A stretch of 12,391 nucleotides of DNA from DASRAA01 sp036512955 (GTDB lineage Bacteria; Acidobacteriota; Terriglobia; Terriglobales; Acidobacteriaceae), in the NCBI GenBank assembly GCA_036512955.1, contig DATBZX010000331.1, positions 1 to 12,391 of the forward strand, read 5' to 3'. Positions 6,132 through 12,009 of the stretch are shown here, in pieces (within the stretch, counting starts at the first letter, position 1; every line of letters begins with the position of its first letter). Position numbers and translations under genes: made by a program. The notes below the pieces were generated by a model. It was not told the origin of the DNA. It saw only the letters and a program-made list of their open reading frames with translations, and did not search any database.

Positions 6132-6160
6132 TTGACAATCAGAATCTGCCGAAGTATTTT
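6132..6160 (+). promoter_or_regulatory. Sigma-70-type promoter in the AT-rich island
   Basis: TTGACA (6132-6137, perfect -35) is followed after exactly 17 bases by TATTTT (6155-6160, four of six matches to TATAAT). Transcription would start near 6167 and run toward pdxT, about 335 bases before its start codon. The -35 hexamer is part of a boxA-like GCTCTTTGACA (6127-6137), so a role as an RNA antitermination signal is an alternative reading. Confidence 0.5.
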
Positions 6161-6161
6161 C

Positions 6162-6212
6162 TTGTAATACTTGTATGACTTATATGTGTATGTTTTGTAT
6201 GACAAGTATGAC
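6162..6212 (+). repeat. Iteron-like array of 9-base units
   Basis: Units are TTGTAATAC (6162-6170), TTGTATGAC (6171-6179), then after six bases GTGTATGTT (6186-6194), TTGTATGAC (6195-6203) and AAGTATGAC (6204-6212). Four of five carry GT-N3-AC, the core spacing of many GntR/FadR-type operators, and TTGT-atg-ACAA (6195-6205) is a perfect palindrome. The array overlaps the predicted transcription start, where a repressor would be placed. Confidence 0.5.
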
Positions 6213-6285
6213 GCGATTTTGCGTGAAAACGACTGTTTTGCGCCCGTAAGTCCTATGGCCACTAATGGATACGTATAACTATTCA

Positions 6286-6332
6286 TAGAATCAATAACAT
6301 ACGACAAAATTTACCCTAACCTATTGATTCTA
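6286..6332. repeat. Perfect 11-base inverted repeat
   Basis: TAGAATCAATA (6286-6296) and TATTGATTCTA (6322-6332) are exact reverse complements separated by 25 bases. As RNA they would form an AU-rich stem-loop. A T-rich run, TTAATTTTCTCTTATTCTTT (6341-6360), begins eight bases later, so it could act as an imperfect terminator; it could equally be a two-site operator. Confidence 0.5.
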
Positions 6333-6448
6333 AAGCAACGTTAATTTTCTCTTATTCTTTGTGTATTGTAGATTTATAACACCAGAACAGTCGTTGACCC
6401 GTAGGACCACCGTCGTAGTCGCTGGGCGATAATCGGAAGGTGTACTTT

Positions 6449-6476
6449 GGCTGACGGCTGATAGCTGAAAGCTGAC
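6449..6476. repeat. Heptameric repeat, copy 2 (four units)
   Basis: Units GGCTGAC, GGCTGAT, AGCTGAA and AGCTGAC follow one another without gaps, ending 25 bases before the pdxT start. It shares an exact 22-base string with the copy at 5943-5964. The heptad periodicity recalls short tandem heptamers found in intergenic regions of some bacteria. Confidence 0.7.
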
Positions 6477-6501
6477 AGCCTGTCCGGCGAATAGGGATCC
6501 C

Positions 6502-7074
6502 ATGACCATTGGTGTTCTCGCACTCCAGGGCGATTTCGACGCCCACCGCCGCCGCCTCGAAGAACTCGGGGCGACGGTCACGCTCGTCCGTAAGGCGGAA
6601 GACTTCGACCACATCGACGGCCTAGTGATTCCCGGTGGCGAGTCCACGACTTTCCTGAAACTGCTGCCCAAAGAACTGCTCGATCGCCTACGAGATTTCG
6701 TTCACACCAAGCCGACCTTCGGCACCTGTGCCGGAGCCATTATGCTGGCGAAGCATGTCACCAATCCCGACCAACCGGGCCTCAACGCCCTCGACATCAC
6801 CGTCGAGCGCAACGCCTACGGCCGGCAGGTCGACTCAATCATTCTCGAAGCGGAGACGAAATTGGGCGGCGGTCCGCTGGAGATGGTCTTCATTCGCGCC
6901 CCGCGCATCCAACAAGTGGGCGAAGGCGTCGAAATCCTTGCCGAGCGCGATGGGTATCCGGTGCTGGTGCGGAAGGGAAGCGTGATGGCCGCCACCTTCC
7001 ACCCCGAGCTCTCCGACGACCCTCGCGTTCACGCCGAGTTCCTGAAGTTGGTGAAGAACGGGGCAGGCCACTAA
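6502..7074 (+). CDS. pdxT: Pyridoxal 5'-phosphate synthase glutaminase subunit PdxT
   Basis: A 190-residue class I glutamine amidotransferase that releases ammonia from glutamine and passes it to PdxS. The catalytic triad is visible: C76 in GTCAGAIML (74-82), and H167 and E169 in ATFHPEL (164-170). The glutamine-pocket motif PGGEST is at 44-49, and the N-terminal IGVLALQGDFDAH (3-15) matches the family start exactly. Length is normal. The ATG at 6502 has only a modest AGGGA at 6493-6497. Unlike the usual adjacent pdxST pair, this gene lies about 1.65 kb from pdxS, behind two terminators, so it needs its own promoter. The candidate at 6132-6160 lies in an unusual AT-rich stretch, and the heptameric repeat ends just upstream of the ribosome binding site. 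Confidence 0.96.
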   Translation: MTIGVLALQGDFDAHRRRLEELGATVTLVRKAEDFDHIDGLVIPGGESTTFLKLLPKELLDRLRDFVHTKPTFGTCAGAIMLAKHVTNPDQPGLNALDITVERNAYGRQVDSIILEAETKLGGGPLEMVFIRAPRIQQVGEGVEILAERDGYPVLVRKGSVMAATFHPELSDDPRVHAEFLKLVKNGAGH

Positions 7075-7182
7075 GCAGGAGTTGGCTTTGAATCTCCAAG
7101 TGCAGAGTTGGCCCCACCAATAGTATTCTGAAAACTCGCTGGCAGCTGGCGAGATTTCGCCAATTCTGCGGAGGGAGGCATC

Positions 7183-7968
7183 TTGGGGAATTACTACCTC
7201 ATCAGTACAAAATTGGACCCCGGCAGTGTGATCGACAAGAAGCATTCCGACCGAAAAGTTGGCCTTCAGGTTTTTCCGACGAACAAGCCTGAAACCGACA
7301 ATCAGCTCTGGCAGTTCGTCCCTGATCCCGAAGGAACCCGTTTCTGCTTGATCAAGACCAAGGTCGGCCTGTATGTCATTGACGTGAAGGGCGGGAATCC
7401 TTCCGCCACCGGGACTCCCTTGCAGGCTCATATCCAGAACGAGTCCGGCTTTGACGACAACCAGCTTTGGGAGTTCGTGCCCGACCCTGCCGGATCAGGC
7501 TACTTTTTCATCAAAAGCAAACTGGGGGACTACGTCATCGACATCAAGGGCGCTTCCGCGGCGCCACACACGCCTCTCCAGCTGTTTCCGCAGAACCCGC
7601 CAGAGCATATCGATAACCAACTATGGATTTGCCGTCCCGAACTGGGAAGCACCTTCAACCCGAAAGTCAGGTTGCAAGTTGGCGATTCGTCGAGCATCCG
7701 CGTCTCGGGAGACGGGTTTGTTGCCTTAAGCCGGATATCGCTCTGGTACACCCTCACCGATCCGGCGCGTGGTGTTTCTTCATCCACCGGGTCGGACCCG
7801 ATCATAGCCCAAGCCACCGTCCATGGGGCATTTGAGTGCAATATTCCCTCCCGGAATGCGGGATCGGGCGGCGGTTCAACGTTAGAGGCGACGGCAGCCG
7901 ACGGCACGAACCGAGTCAATGTCAAAGCGCTCCTTGATGCACATTCGAATTCATGGAAACTTGTGTGA
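7183..7968 (+). CDS. Beta-trefoil (ricin-B-like) lectin-type protein with an extra C-terminal domain
   Basis: A 261-residue protein whose first ~155 residues contain three similar repeats, each closing with a QLW motif: DNQLWQFVPDP (39-49), DNQLWEFVPDP (92-102) and DNQLWICRPE (144-153). Three QLW repeats are the signature of the ricin-B / beta-trefoil fold, which typically binds carbohydrate. Each repeat carries a G-x-YVID-type strand (VGLYVIDVKG 61-70, LGDYVIDIKG 114-123). Residues 160-261 are a separate, probably beta-rich region (VRLQVGDSSSIRVSGDGF) with a glycine hinge (226-231); I cannot name it. The TTG at 7183 is chosen because GGAGGGAGG (7170-7178) lies four bases upstream and the protein opens directly into the first repeat. 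No signal peptide or membrane segment is seen, so it seems cytosolic or exported by a non-Sec route. The glutathione peroxidase start follows 47 bases after the stop. Confidence 0.7.
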   Translation: MGNYYLISTKLDPGSVIDKKHSDRKVGLQVFPTNKPETDNQLWQFVPDPEGTRFCLIKTKVGLYVIDVKGGNPSATGTPLQAHIQNESGFDDNQLWEFVPDPAGSGYFFIKSKLGDYVIDIKGASAAPHTPLQLFPQNPPEHIDNQLWICRPELGSTFNPKVRLQVGDSSSIRVSGDGFVALSRISLWYTLTDPARGVSSSTGSDPIIAQATVHGAFECNIPSRNAGSGGGSTLEATAADGTNRVNVKALLDAHSNSWKLV

Positions 7969-8015
7969 GGGGACTGCCTCATCGCGCACGAGTCGATTTA
8001 CAAAAGGGTGAGTTC

Positions 8016-8495
8016 ATGTCTGTTTACGATTTCTCCGCCAAGCTGAACAACGGACAAGACCAGAGCCTCGCAGACTACAAGGGAAAAGTGCTGCTTATCG
8101 TCAACACGGCCAGTAAATGCGGATTCACCCCGCAGTACCAGGGCCTGCAGGAGCTTTACGCCCAGTATCACGACCGCGGCCTGGAAGTGCTCGGCTTTCC
8201 CTGCGACCAGTTCGGCCACCAGGAGCCCGGCAGTGACGCCGACATCGCCTCGTTCTGCGAACTGAATTACGGCGTGAACTTCCCGCTGTTCTCTAAGATC
8301 GAGGTCAACGGCGACAACGCCCACCCGCTATACAAATTCCTCAAGGGCGAAAAGGGCGGAATCCTGAGCGACGCCATTAAGTGGAACTTCACCAAGTTCC
8401 TGGTCGATAAGCAGGGAAACGTCGTGGAGCGCTTTGCGCCGACGACCACGCCGGAAAAAATCGCTGCCGACGTCGAGCGCGAGTTGGCGAAATGA
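8016..8495 (+). CDS. Glutathione peroxidase family (probably thioredoxin-dependent)
   Basis: A 159-residue cytosolic thiol peroxidase that reduces hydrogen peroxide or lipid/organic hydroperoxides. Peroxidatic C35 is in NTASKCGFTPQY (30-41). The other members of the catalytic tetrad are Q69 (DQFGHQEPG, 64-72) and W123-N124 (WNFTKFLV). C63 (FPC) and C81 (SFC) are conserved. C81 lies 46 residues after C35, the spacing of the resolving cysteine in thioredoxin-dependent family members, so thioredoxin rather than glutathione is the likelier reductant. The usual PCNQFG is PCDQFG here, a mild substitution. The ATG at 8016 gives the standard family length and is preceded by AAAGGGTGAG; the frame extends upstream to 7953, overlapping the lectin gene, without family similarity. 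It may be co-transcribed with the lectin gene. Confidence 0.93.
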   Translation: MSVYDFSAKLNNGQDQSLADYKGKVLLIVNTASKCGFTPQYQGLQELYAQYHDRGLEVLGFPCDQFGHQEPGSDADIASFCELNYGVNFPLFSKIEVNGDNAHPLYKFLKGEKGGILSDAIKWNFTKFLVDKQGNVVERFAPTTTPEKIAADVERELAK

Positions 8496-8500
8496 ATCAG

Positions 8501-8590
8501 CCGCGGATCTACTCGGATTCTCACGGATGATTTCAAAGCTTCGGGTTTTTATTTCCTAATCCGATCCGCGTCGCTTCGTGTAAATCCGCG
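8501..8590. repeat. Degenerate inverted-repeat cluster built on CGCGGAT / ATCCGCG
   Basis: The spacer after the peroxidase gene carries CGCGGAT (8502-8508), CGGATT (8514-8519) and CGGAT (8524-8528), and in the opposite sense AATCCG (8558-8563), ATCCGCG (8564-8570) and ATCCGCG (8584-8590). Outer and inner arms can pair into a long imperfect hairpin. No T-run follows the stem, though GGTTTTTATTT (8544-8554) lies in the loop. It looks like a decayed copy of a dispersed intergenic repeat; CCGCGGATT also occurs at 5872-5880. Confidence 0.45.
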
Positions 8591-8620
8591 CCAGGTGGCC
8601 ATTCGCCTCTTTTCCCGCGA

Positions 8621-8626
8621 TATACT
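8621..8626 (+). promoter_or_regulatory. Candidate -10 box for miaB
   Basis: TATACT (five of six matches to TATAAT) lies 20 bases upstream of the chosen miaB start. The -35 position holds GCCATT, which is poor, so this is a weak promoter call. Confidence 0.25.
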
Positions 8627-8646
8627 GATTGTCATTGAGGGTGGTT

Positions 8647-9975
8647 GTGAGTTCCCAGCAAAAGACGTTTTACATCGAGACCTTTGGCTGCCAGATGAAT
8701 TTCCACGACTCCGAGAAGGTCGTGGGAACGCTCATCTCCGAGGGCTACCAGCAGGTTGAGCGCGAAGTGGATGCGGACCTGATCGTCTACAACACCTGCT
8801 CCATTCGCGACAAGGCGGAGCAGAAGGTCTTCCACCGCCTCGACGATTTCAAGAAGCTGCACAAGCAGGGCAAACGCTTTGCCGTGTTGGGATGCGTGGC
8901 CCAGCAGGAAGGCGAAAAGATCTTCGAGCGCGCGCCCTATGTTTCGTTAGTGGCAGGATCAGCTTCCTACCGCAATCTGCCTGACATGCTGGTTCAAATT
9001 GAGTCGGGTGCGAACCGCGTTACCGGCCTTGACGACCGCCAGACTGAACAGACGTTTGATACCGAGTTCACCGCCCGCAGCAACCCGCATCGCGGGTACA
9101 TCACCATAATCGAAGGCTGTGACAAGTTTTGCGCCTACTGCGTAGTGCCTTACACGCGCGGCAAGGAGCGCAGTCGCACTTCGCAGTCTGTGCTGGCCGA
9201 AGCACGCCGCATGGCCGATGCCGGATTCACTGAAGTCCAACTGTTGGGTCAGAACGTGAATTCCTACGCCGATCCGTCGGGCAAGAGCAGCTTTGCGGAA
9301 CTGCTGGCGGCGGTGGGAGAGATCCCGGGAATGCGACGGGTTCGCTTCACCACGTCGCATCCTCGCGACTTCACCAAAGACATCGTGGACGCCATCGACT
9401 CGATCCCGACACTCTGCAATCACGTGCACCTGCCGGTGCAAAGCGGCTCGACGCGGGTGTTGGATTCCATGTTTCGCGACTACACCCGCGAAGAGTACCT
9501 GGAGCGTATCGCCTGGATGAAGGCGGCGCGCAACCGCGAGATCAGCATAACGACCGACACTATTACGGGGTTCCCCGGCGAAACTGAAGAGGATTTCCAC
9601 GAGACGCTTTCGCTGCTGAGTGAAGTCGGCTTTGACGGCGTCTTCGCCTTCAAGTATTCGCCGCGTCCCAACACGCCGTCGCTGCAGTATCCAGATTCGA
9701 TTCCTGACGCTGAGAAGTCTCGTCGCCTGCAGATTCTGCAGAAACATCAGCGCGAGATTCAGCGCGTAACCTACCGACGTCATGTGGGACAGGTGATGGA
9801 AGTTATGGTGGAAGGGAAGAACACGGCGCGGGGACAAATGATCGGCCGCACCTCGCAGAACAAGACGCTGAACTTTGTGTTGATTGACCGCCCCGAGCCC
9901 ATGGTTGGCAGCTATGTCCCGGTGCTGGTGACCCAGGCGTTCCCCAATAGCCTGCTGGGCGAGTTGGTCGGATGA
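8647..9975 (+). CDS. miaB: tRNA-2-methylthio-N6-dimethylallyladenosine synthase MiaB
   Basis: A 442-residue radical-SAM methylthiotransferase that converts i6A37 to ms2i6A37 in tRNAs reading UNN codons. The N-terminal UPF0004 domain carries the three cysteines of the auxiliary [4Fe-4S] cluster (C15 in TFGCQMNF, C51 in NTCSIRD, C83 in VLGCVAQQ). The radical-SAM CX3CX2C motif is EGCDKFCAYC (156-165; C158, C162, C165), followed by VVPYTRG. The barrel includes LLGQNVNSY, HLPVQSGS and TDTITGFPGETEEDF. The last ~65 residues are the TRAM RNA-binding domain. Several in-frame non-ATG starts exist (TTG 8629, TTG 8635, GTG 8641, GTG 8647). The GTG at 8647 is preferred because GAGGGTGG (8637-8644) sits just upstream and the protein then starts a few residues before the conserved FYIETFGCQMN. 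MiaB rather than RimO or MtaB is supported by TFGCQMN and NTCSIRD. Confidence 0.96.
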   Translation: MSSQQKTFYIETFGCQMNFHDSEKVVGTLISEGYQQVEREVDADLIVYNTCSIRDKAEQKVFHRLDDFKKLHKQGKRFAVLGCVAQQEGEKIFERAPYVSLVAGSASYRNLPDMLVQIESGANRVTGLDDRQTEQTFDTEFTARSNPHRGYITIIEGCDKFCAYCVVPYTRGKERSRTSQSVLAEARRMADAGFTEVQLLGQNVNSYADPSGKSSFAELLAAVGEIPGMRRVRFTTSHPRDFTKDIVDAIDSIPTLCNHVHLPVQSGSTRVLDSMFRDYTREEYLERIAWMKAARNREISITTDTITGFPGETEEDFHETLSLLSEVGFDGVFAFKYSPRPNTPSLQYPDSIPDAEKSRRLQILQKHQREIQRVTYRRHVGQVMEVMVEGKNTARGQMIGRTSQNKTLNFVLIDRPEPMVGSYVPVLVTQAFPNSLLGELVG

Positions 9976-10049
9976 CACCCCAGACTAAAAAGCGCTTGCG
10001 CGGCGCGGCACGAAAGCGTATTACAGGGCAATAAGCAGGAGGGACCACG

Positions 10050-10535
10050 ATGGAAGTCGAGATGAGAATTCGCGGGCTGATGATGGATCCCGTCACCAAC
10101 ATGCCCATCGTGCTCCTCAAGGAGTCGGATTCAGAAACCGTGCTGCCCATCTGGGTGGGCATCTACGAGGCCAACGCCATCGCCCTAGAGATCGAGAAAG
10201 TCAGTACACCCCGTCCCATGACTCACGATCTGCTGAAAAATCTCCTGATGGGACTGGAAACCACCGTCCGCAAGGTGGTCGTGACTGAACTGCGGGACGA
10301 CACCTTTTATGCCGTAATCTGGCTCGACCGTGGCGGAGAGGTGATCAGCATCGATTCGCGTCCTTCCGACGCCCTTGCCTTAGCGCTGCGCATGGATTGC
10401 CCGATCTATGTGGAAGAGGAGGTCCTGAAGAGTAGCAAGCTGGCCAGCACGGTCAGCGACCGCGTTTCTGCTGACGAACTCCGCAAGTACCTCGAAGGCT
10501 TGGGCGAGGACGATTTGGGCCGCTACAAAATGTAG
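10050..10535 (+). CDS. Bifunctional nuclease family protein (DUF151)
   Basis: A 161-residue cytosolic protein of the DUF151/BFN family; plant and bacterial relatives have been reported with DNase and RNase activity, but the bacterial role is poorly defined. Family blocks are in order: MRIRGLMMDPVTNMPIVLLKE (5-25), LPIWVGIYEANAIALEIE (32-49), RPMTHDLLKNLL (55-66), FYAVIWL (86-92) and IDSRPSDALALALRMDCPIYVEEEVL (101-126). The C-terminal tail (137-161) is acidic/helical. The ATG at 10050 is preceded by a strong AGGAGGGA (10037-10044). The stop is two bases before the next gene, so the two are translationally coupled. A 74-base spacer separates it from miaB on the same strand, so read-through from miaB is possible. 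Confidence 0.92.
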   Translation: MEVEMRIRGLMMDPVTNMPIVLLKESDSETVLPIWVGIYEANAIALEIEKVSTPRPMTHDLLKNLLMGLETTVRKVVVTELRDDTFYAVIWLDRGGEVISIDSRPSDALALALRMDCPIYVEEEVLKSSKLASTVSDRVSADELRKYLEGLGEDDLGRYKM

Positions 10536-10537
10536 CC

Positions 10538-10852
10538 ATGGCAGACCCAGCCGAGCAGTTACAACGCCTTTATTTGGATGGATTTGAGCTGCAGACCTTC
10601 GAGCGTTACCCGAATAGTGTCGGGGTACTGCGCGATGGCTGCATCGCGTTGCTGCGCGCCACGCCAACCGGTCTGGAGTTGATCGGCACTCCCGGCTGGC
10701 GAATGGGCGAGTTGATGGGCGTGCTGCTGCAGCGCGACGGCCGGCAGTTGTTCCAAGCTAAATCTGAAACGGTTGAGGCCACGCCGGAACGGCTCGCCGC
10801 GTTGAAGCGCTTCGGCGATGACCTGAAGAAGTTGTTGAATCCGGTCACTTAG
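10538..10852 (+). CDS. Unknown 104-residue protein coupled to the DUF151 gene
   Basis: It starts two bases after the stop of the DUF151 gene (TAG-cc-ATG), so ribosomes probably re-initiate from the upstream gene; no separate Shine-Dalgarno is obvious. The protein has no signal peptide, membrane segment or metal motif. Residues 13-70 look like a compact alpha/beta domain (LDGFELQTFERYPNSVGVL, then DGCIALLRATPTGLELIGTP, then WRMGELMGVLL). The end (81-101) is an amphipathic Lys/Arg/Leu helix (PERLAALKRFGDDLKKLL). I recognise no family. Tight coupling suggests it works with, or in the same process as, the nuclease-family protein. Confidence 0.75.
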   Translation: MADPAEQLQRLYLDGFELQTFERYPNSVGVLRDGCIALLRATPTGLELIGTPGWRMGELMGVLLQRDGRQLFQAKSETVEATPERLAALKRFGDDLKKLLNPVT

Positions 10853-11017
10853 CGCATCTATCAATGTGCCAGCGGAGAGTTCCATGGAACCTTTCAGGTT
10901 CGGGCGAGTCTGAGGAAATCGAGACTACGGAATGAGATTAAGCCGCAATTCCAAGTGCGACTAGCTAACTTAACATAATATATGTTATCGGACGTTGCAT
11001 AATACCGGCTGCTGTGT
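10853..11017. other. Spacer between convergent genes with two short palindromes
   Basis: GTTCCATGGAAC (10879-10890) is a perfect 12-base palindrome and overlaps a GAACC-tttca-GGTTC hairpin (10887-10901). TAACATA-ata-TATGTTA (10971-10987) is a perfect 7-base inverted repeat in AT-rich sequence. Neither is followed by a T-run, so I see no clear terminator for either convergent gene. Confidence 0.45.
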
Positions 11018-11899
11018 CTAGATCAATACTACCTTGGGATGGAATAAGCTCCCGGCCACCCGGCTGGCAAGGCAAATCAGGTCTGACTGCCCCGCAAATA
11101 CCTTTACCCATTTCGACTTGGAGAACTCCGCCAGGTTGACTGAGCGACCGTGTCGAATCCTGCCCATAGTGTCAGCGTCCGCAGTCACGCTCGGAATTCC
11201 AGGCAGCACCCGCCGCGGATGGAACAATAAGTCGTCGAGGCGTCCGTCACTGACCGCTTGAGCGACTTGTTCCAGAGTCTGCGCGTCCTCTAATAGGAAC
11301 TCCGCAGCGGCGGTACGGCGGAGGCTCGCCAGGTGAGCTCCACAGCCCATCTTCTGCCCTAGTTCGTGCGCCAGGCTCCTTACGTAGGTGCCAGACGACA
11401 CCTGCGAACGGAAACCTGCCACCTCGCCATCCAAGCCCAGGATGGTGAACTCCTTCACCTCAACCTCGACCGCCTTCAGTTCGACGTCCACCTTCTTGCG
11501 TGCCAGCTTGTAGGCCGGAATCCCCTTTATCTTCTTGGCCGAGAACAGCGGAGGAACCTGCTGCAGTGCCCCCACGAAACGCGCCGCAGCATCGCGGATT
11601 TCTTCAAGTGTTACTTTAATGTCTTGTGGTGGGCCTGCGGGATCTCCGTCGGCGTCGTAGGTGTCGGTCGCAAAGCCGAAGCGAATCGTGCCTTCGTACG
11701 CCTTCTCGGAGTGTTCGTAAAACTGGCACAAACGGGTCATCTTGCCGATGACCAATGGGAGAACGCCCGTCGCCATGGGATCTAGCGTGCCGAGGTGCCC
11801 AACGGAGCGTTCGCCCAGAATATTGCGCATTTTGGCCACCACGTCATGCGAAGTCCAACCGGAGGGCTTGTCGATTACGATCACACCGTTGAGAGACAT
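11018..11899 (-). CDS. truB: tRNA pseudouridine(55) synthase TruB
   Basis: A 293-residue enzyme that isomerises U55 to pseudouridine in the T-loop of most tRNAs. The N-terminus NGVIVIDKPSGWTSHDVV (3-20) and the catalytic loop GHLGTLDPMATGVLPLVIGKMT are typical; the nucleophilic aspartate is D40 in TLDP. Further family blocks are KAYEGTIRFGFATDTYDADGD, QQVPPLFSAKKIKGIPAYKLAR (the PPxYSA-like substrate loop) and VSSGTYVRSLAHELG. The C-terminal ~70 residues form the small PUA-like region. The ATG at 11899 is chosen because the conserved protein starts there. The frame is open to 11995, but the extra 32 residues show no conservation pattern and would run to within 14 bases of the divergent gene's start. 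The gene is convergent with the preceding one and divergent from the rhomboid gene. Confidence 0.96.
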   Translation of the reverse strand: MSLNGVIVIDKPSGWTSHDVVAKMRNILGERSVGHLGTLDPMATGVLPLVIGKMTRLCQFYEHSEKAYEGTIRFGFATDTYDADGDPAGPPQDIKVTLEEIRDAAARFVGALQQVPPLFSAKKIKGIPAYKLARKKVDVELKAVEVEVKEFTILGLDGEVAGFRSQVSSGTYVRSLAHELGQKMGCGAHLASLRRTAAAEFLLEDAQTLEQVAQAVSDGRLDDLLFHPRRVLPGIPSVTADADTMGRIRHGRSVNLAEFSKSKWVKVFAGQSDLICLASRVAGSLFHPKVVLI

Positions 11900-12009
11900 G
11901 CTTCTGGTATCGTGTACGTTGCGGCGTTGATTGGTCAAATCAGCGTGCGCGCAAGCAATTTGAAAAGGGAATTCGCTTCCCTGCTGATCGGCCAACGTAG
12001 CCTGCTCCT

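Larger units (their letters stand above)
6121..6360. other. AT-rich non-coding island upstream of pdxT
   Basis: My hand count gives 82 G+C in 240 bases (34%), far below the flanking genes. It contains a promoter-like sequence, tandem 9-base units, a hairpin (GCG..AAAAC/GTTTT..CGC, 6221-6243) and a perfect 11-base inverted repeat. No convincing gene is present on either strand: a minus-strand frame at 6008-6307 encodes low-complexity Lys/Tyr/Ser sequence without a ribosome binding site. The island may be a regulatory or small-RNA locus, or a remnant of foreign DNA. Confidence 0.55.

Noticed and set aside
6008..6307. Minus-strand open frame of 99 codons in the AT-rich island
   Set aside because: Low-complexity Lys/Tyr/Ser sequence produced by reading the tandem units in antisense; no ribosome binding site and no protein-like pattern.
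6121..6360. CRISPR array or leader
   Set aside because: The repeated units are 9 bases long without spacer-sized unique segments, and no 24-40-base repeat recurs. Only the boxA-like string recalls a leader.
8959..9978. Long antisense open frame opposite miaB (339 codons)
   Set aside because: It lies wholly within the well-supported miaB gene. His/Arg/Val-rich translation is typical of an antisense shadow in GC-rich DNA.
11900..11995. Upstream extension of TruB by 32 residues
   Set aside because: The family starts at NGVIVIDKP, and the extension shows no conserved pattern; the ATG at 11899 is preferred.
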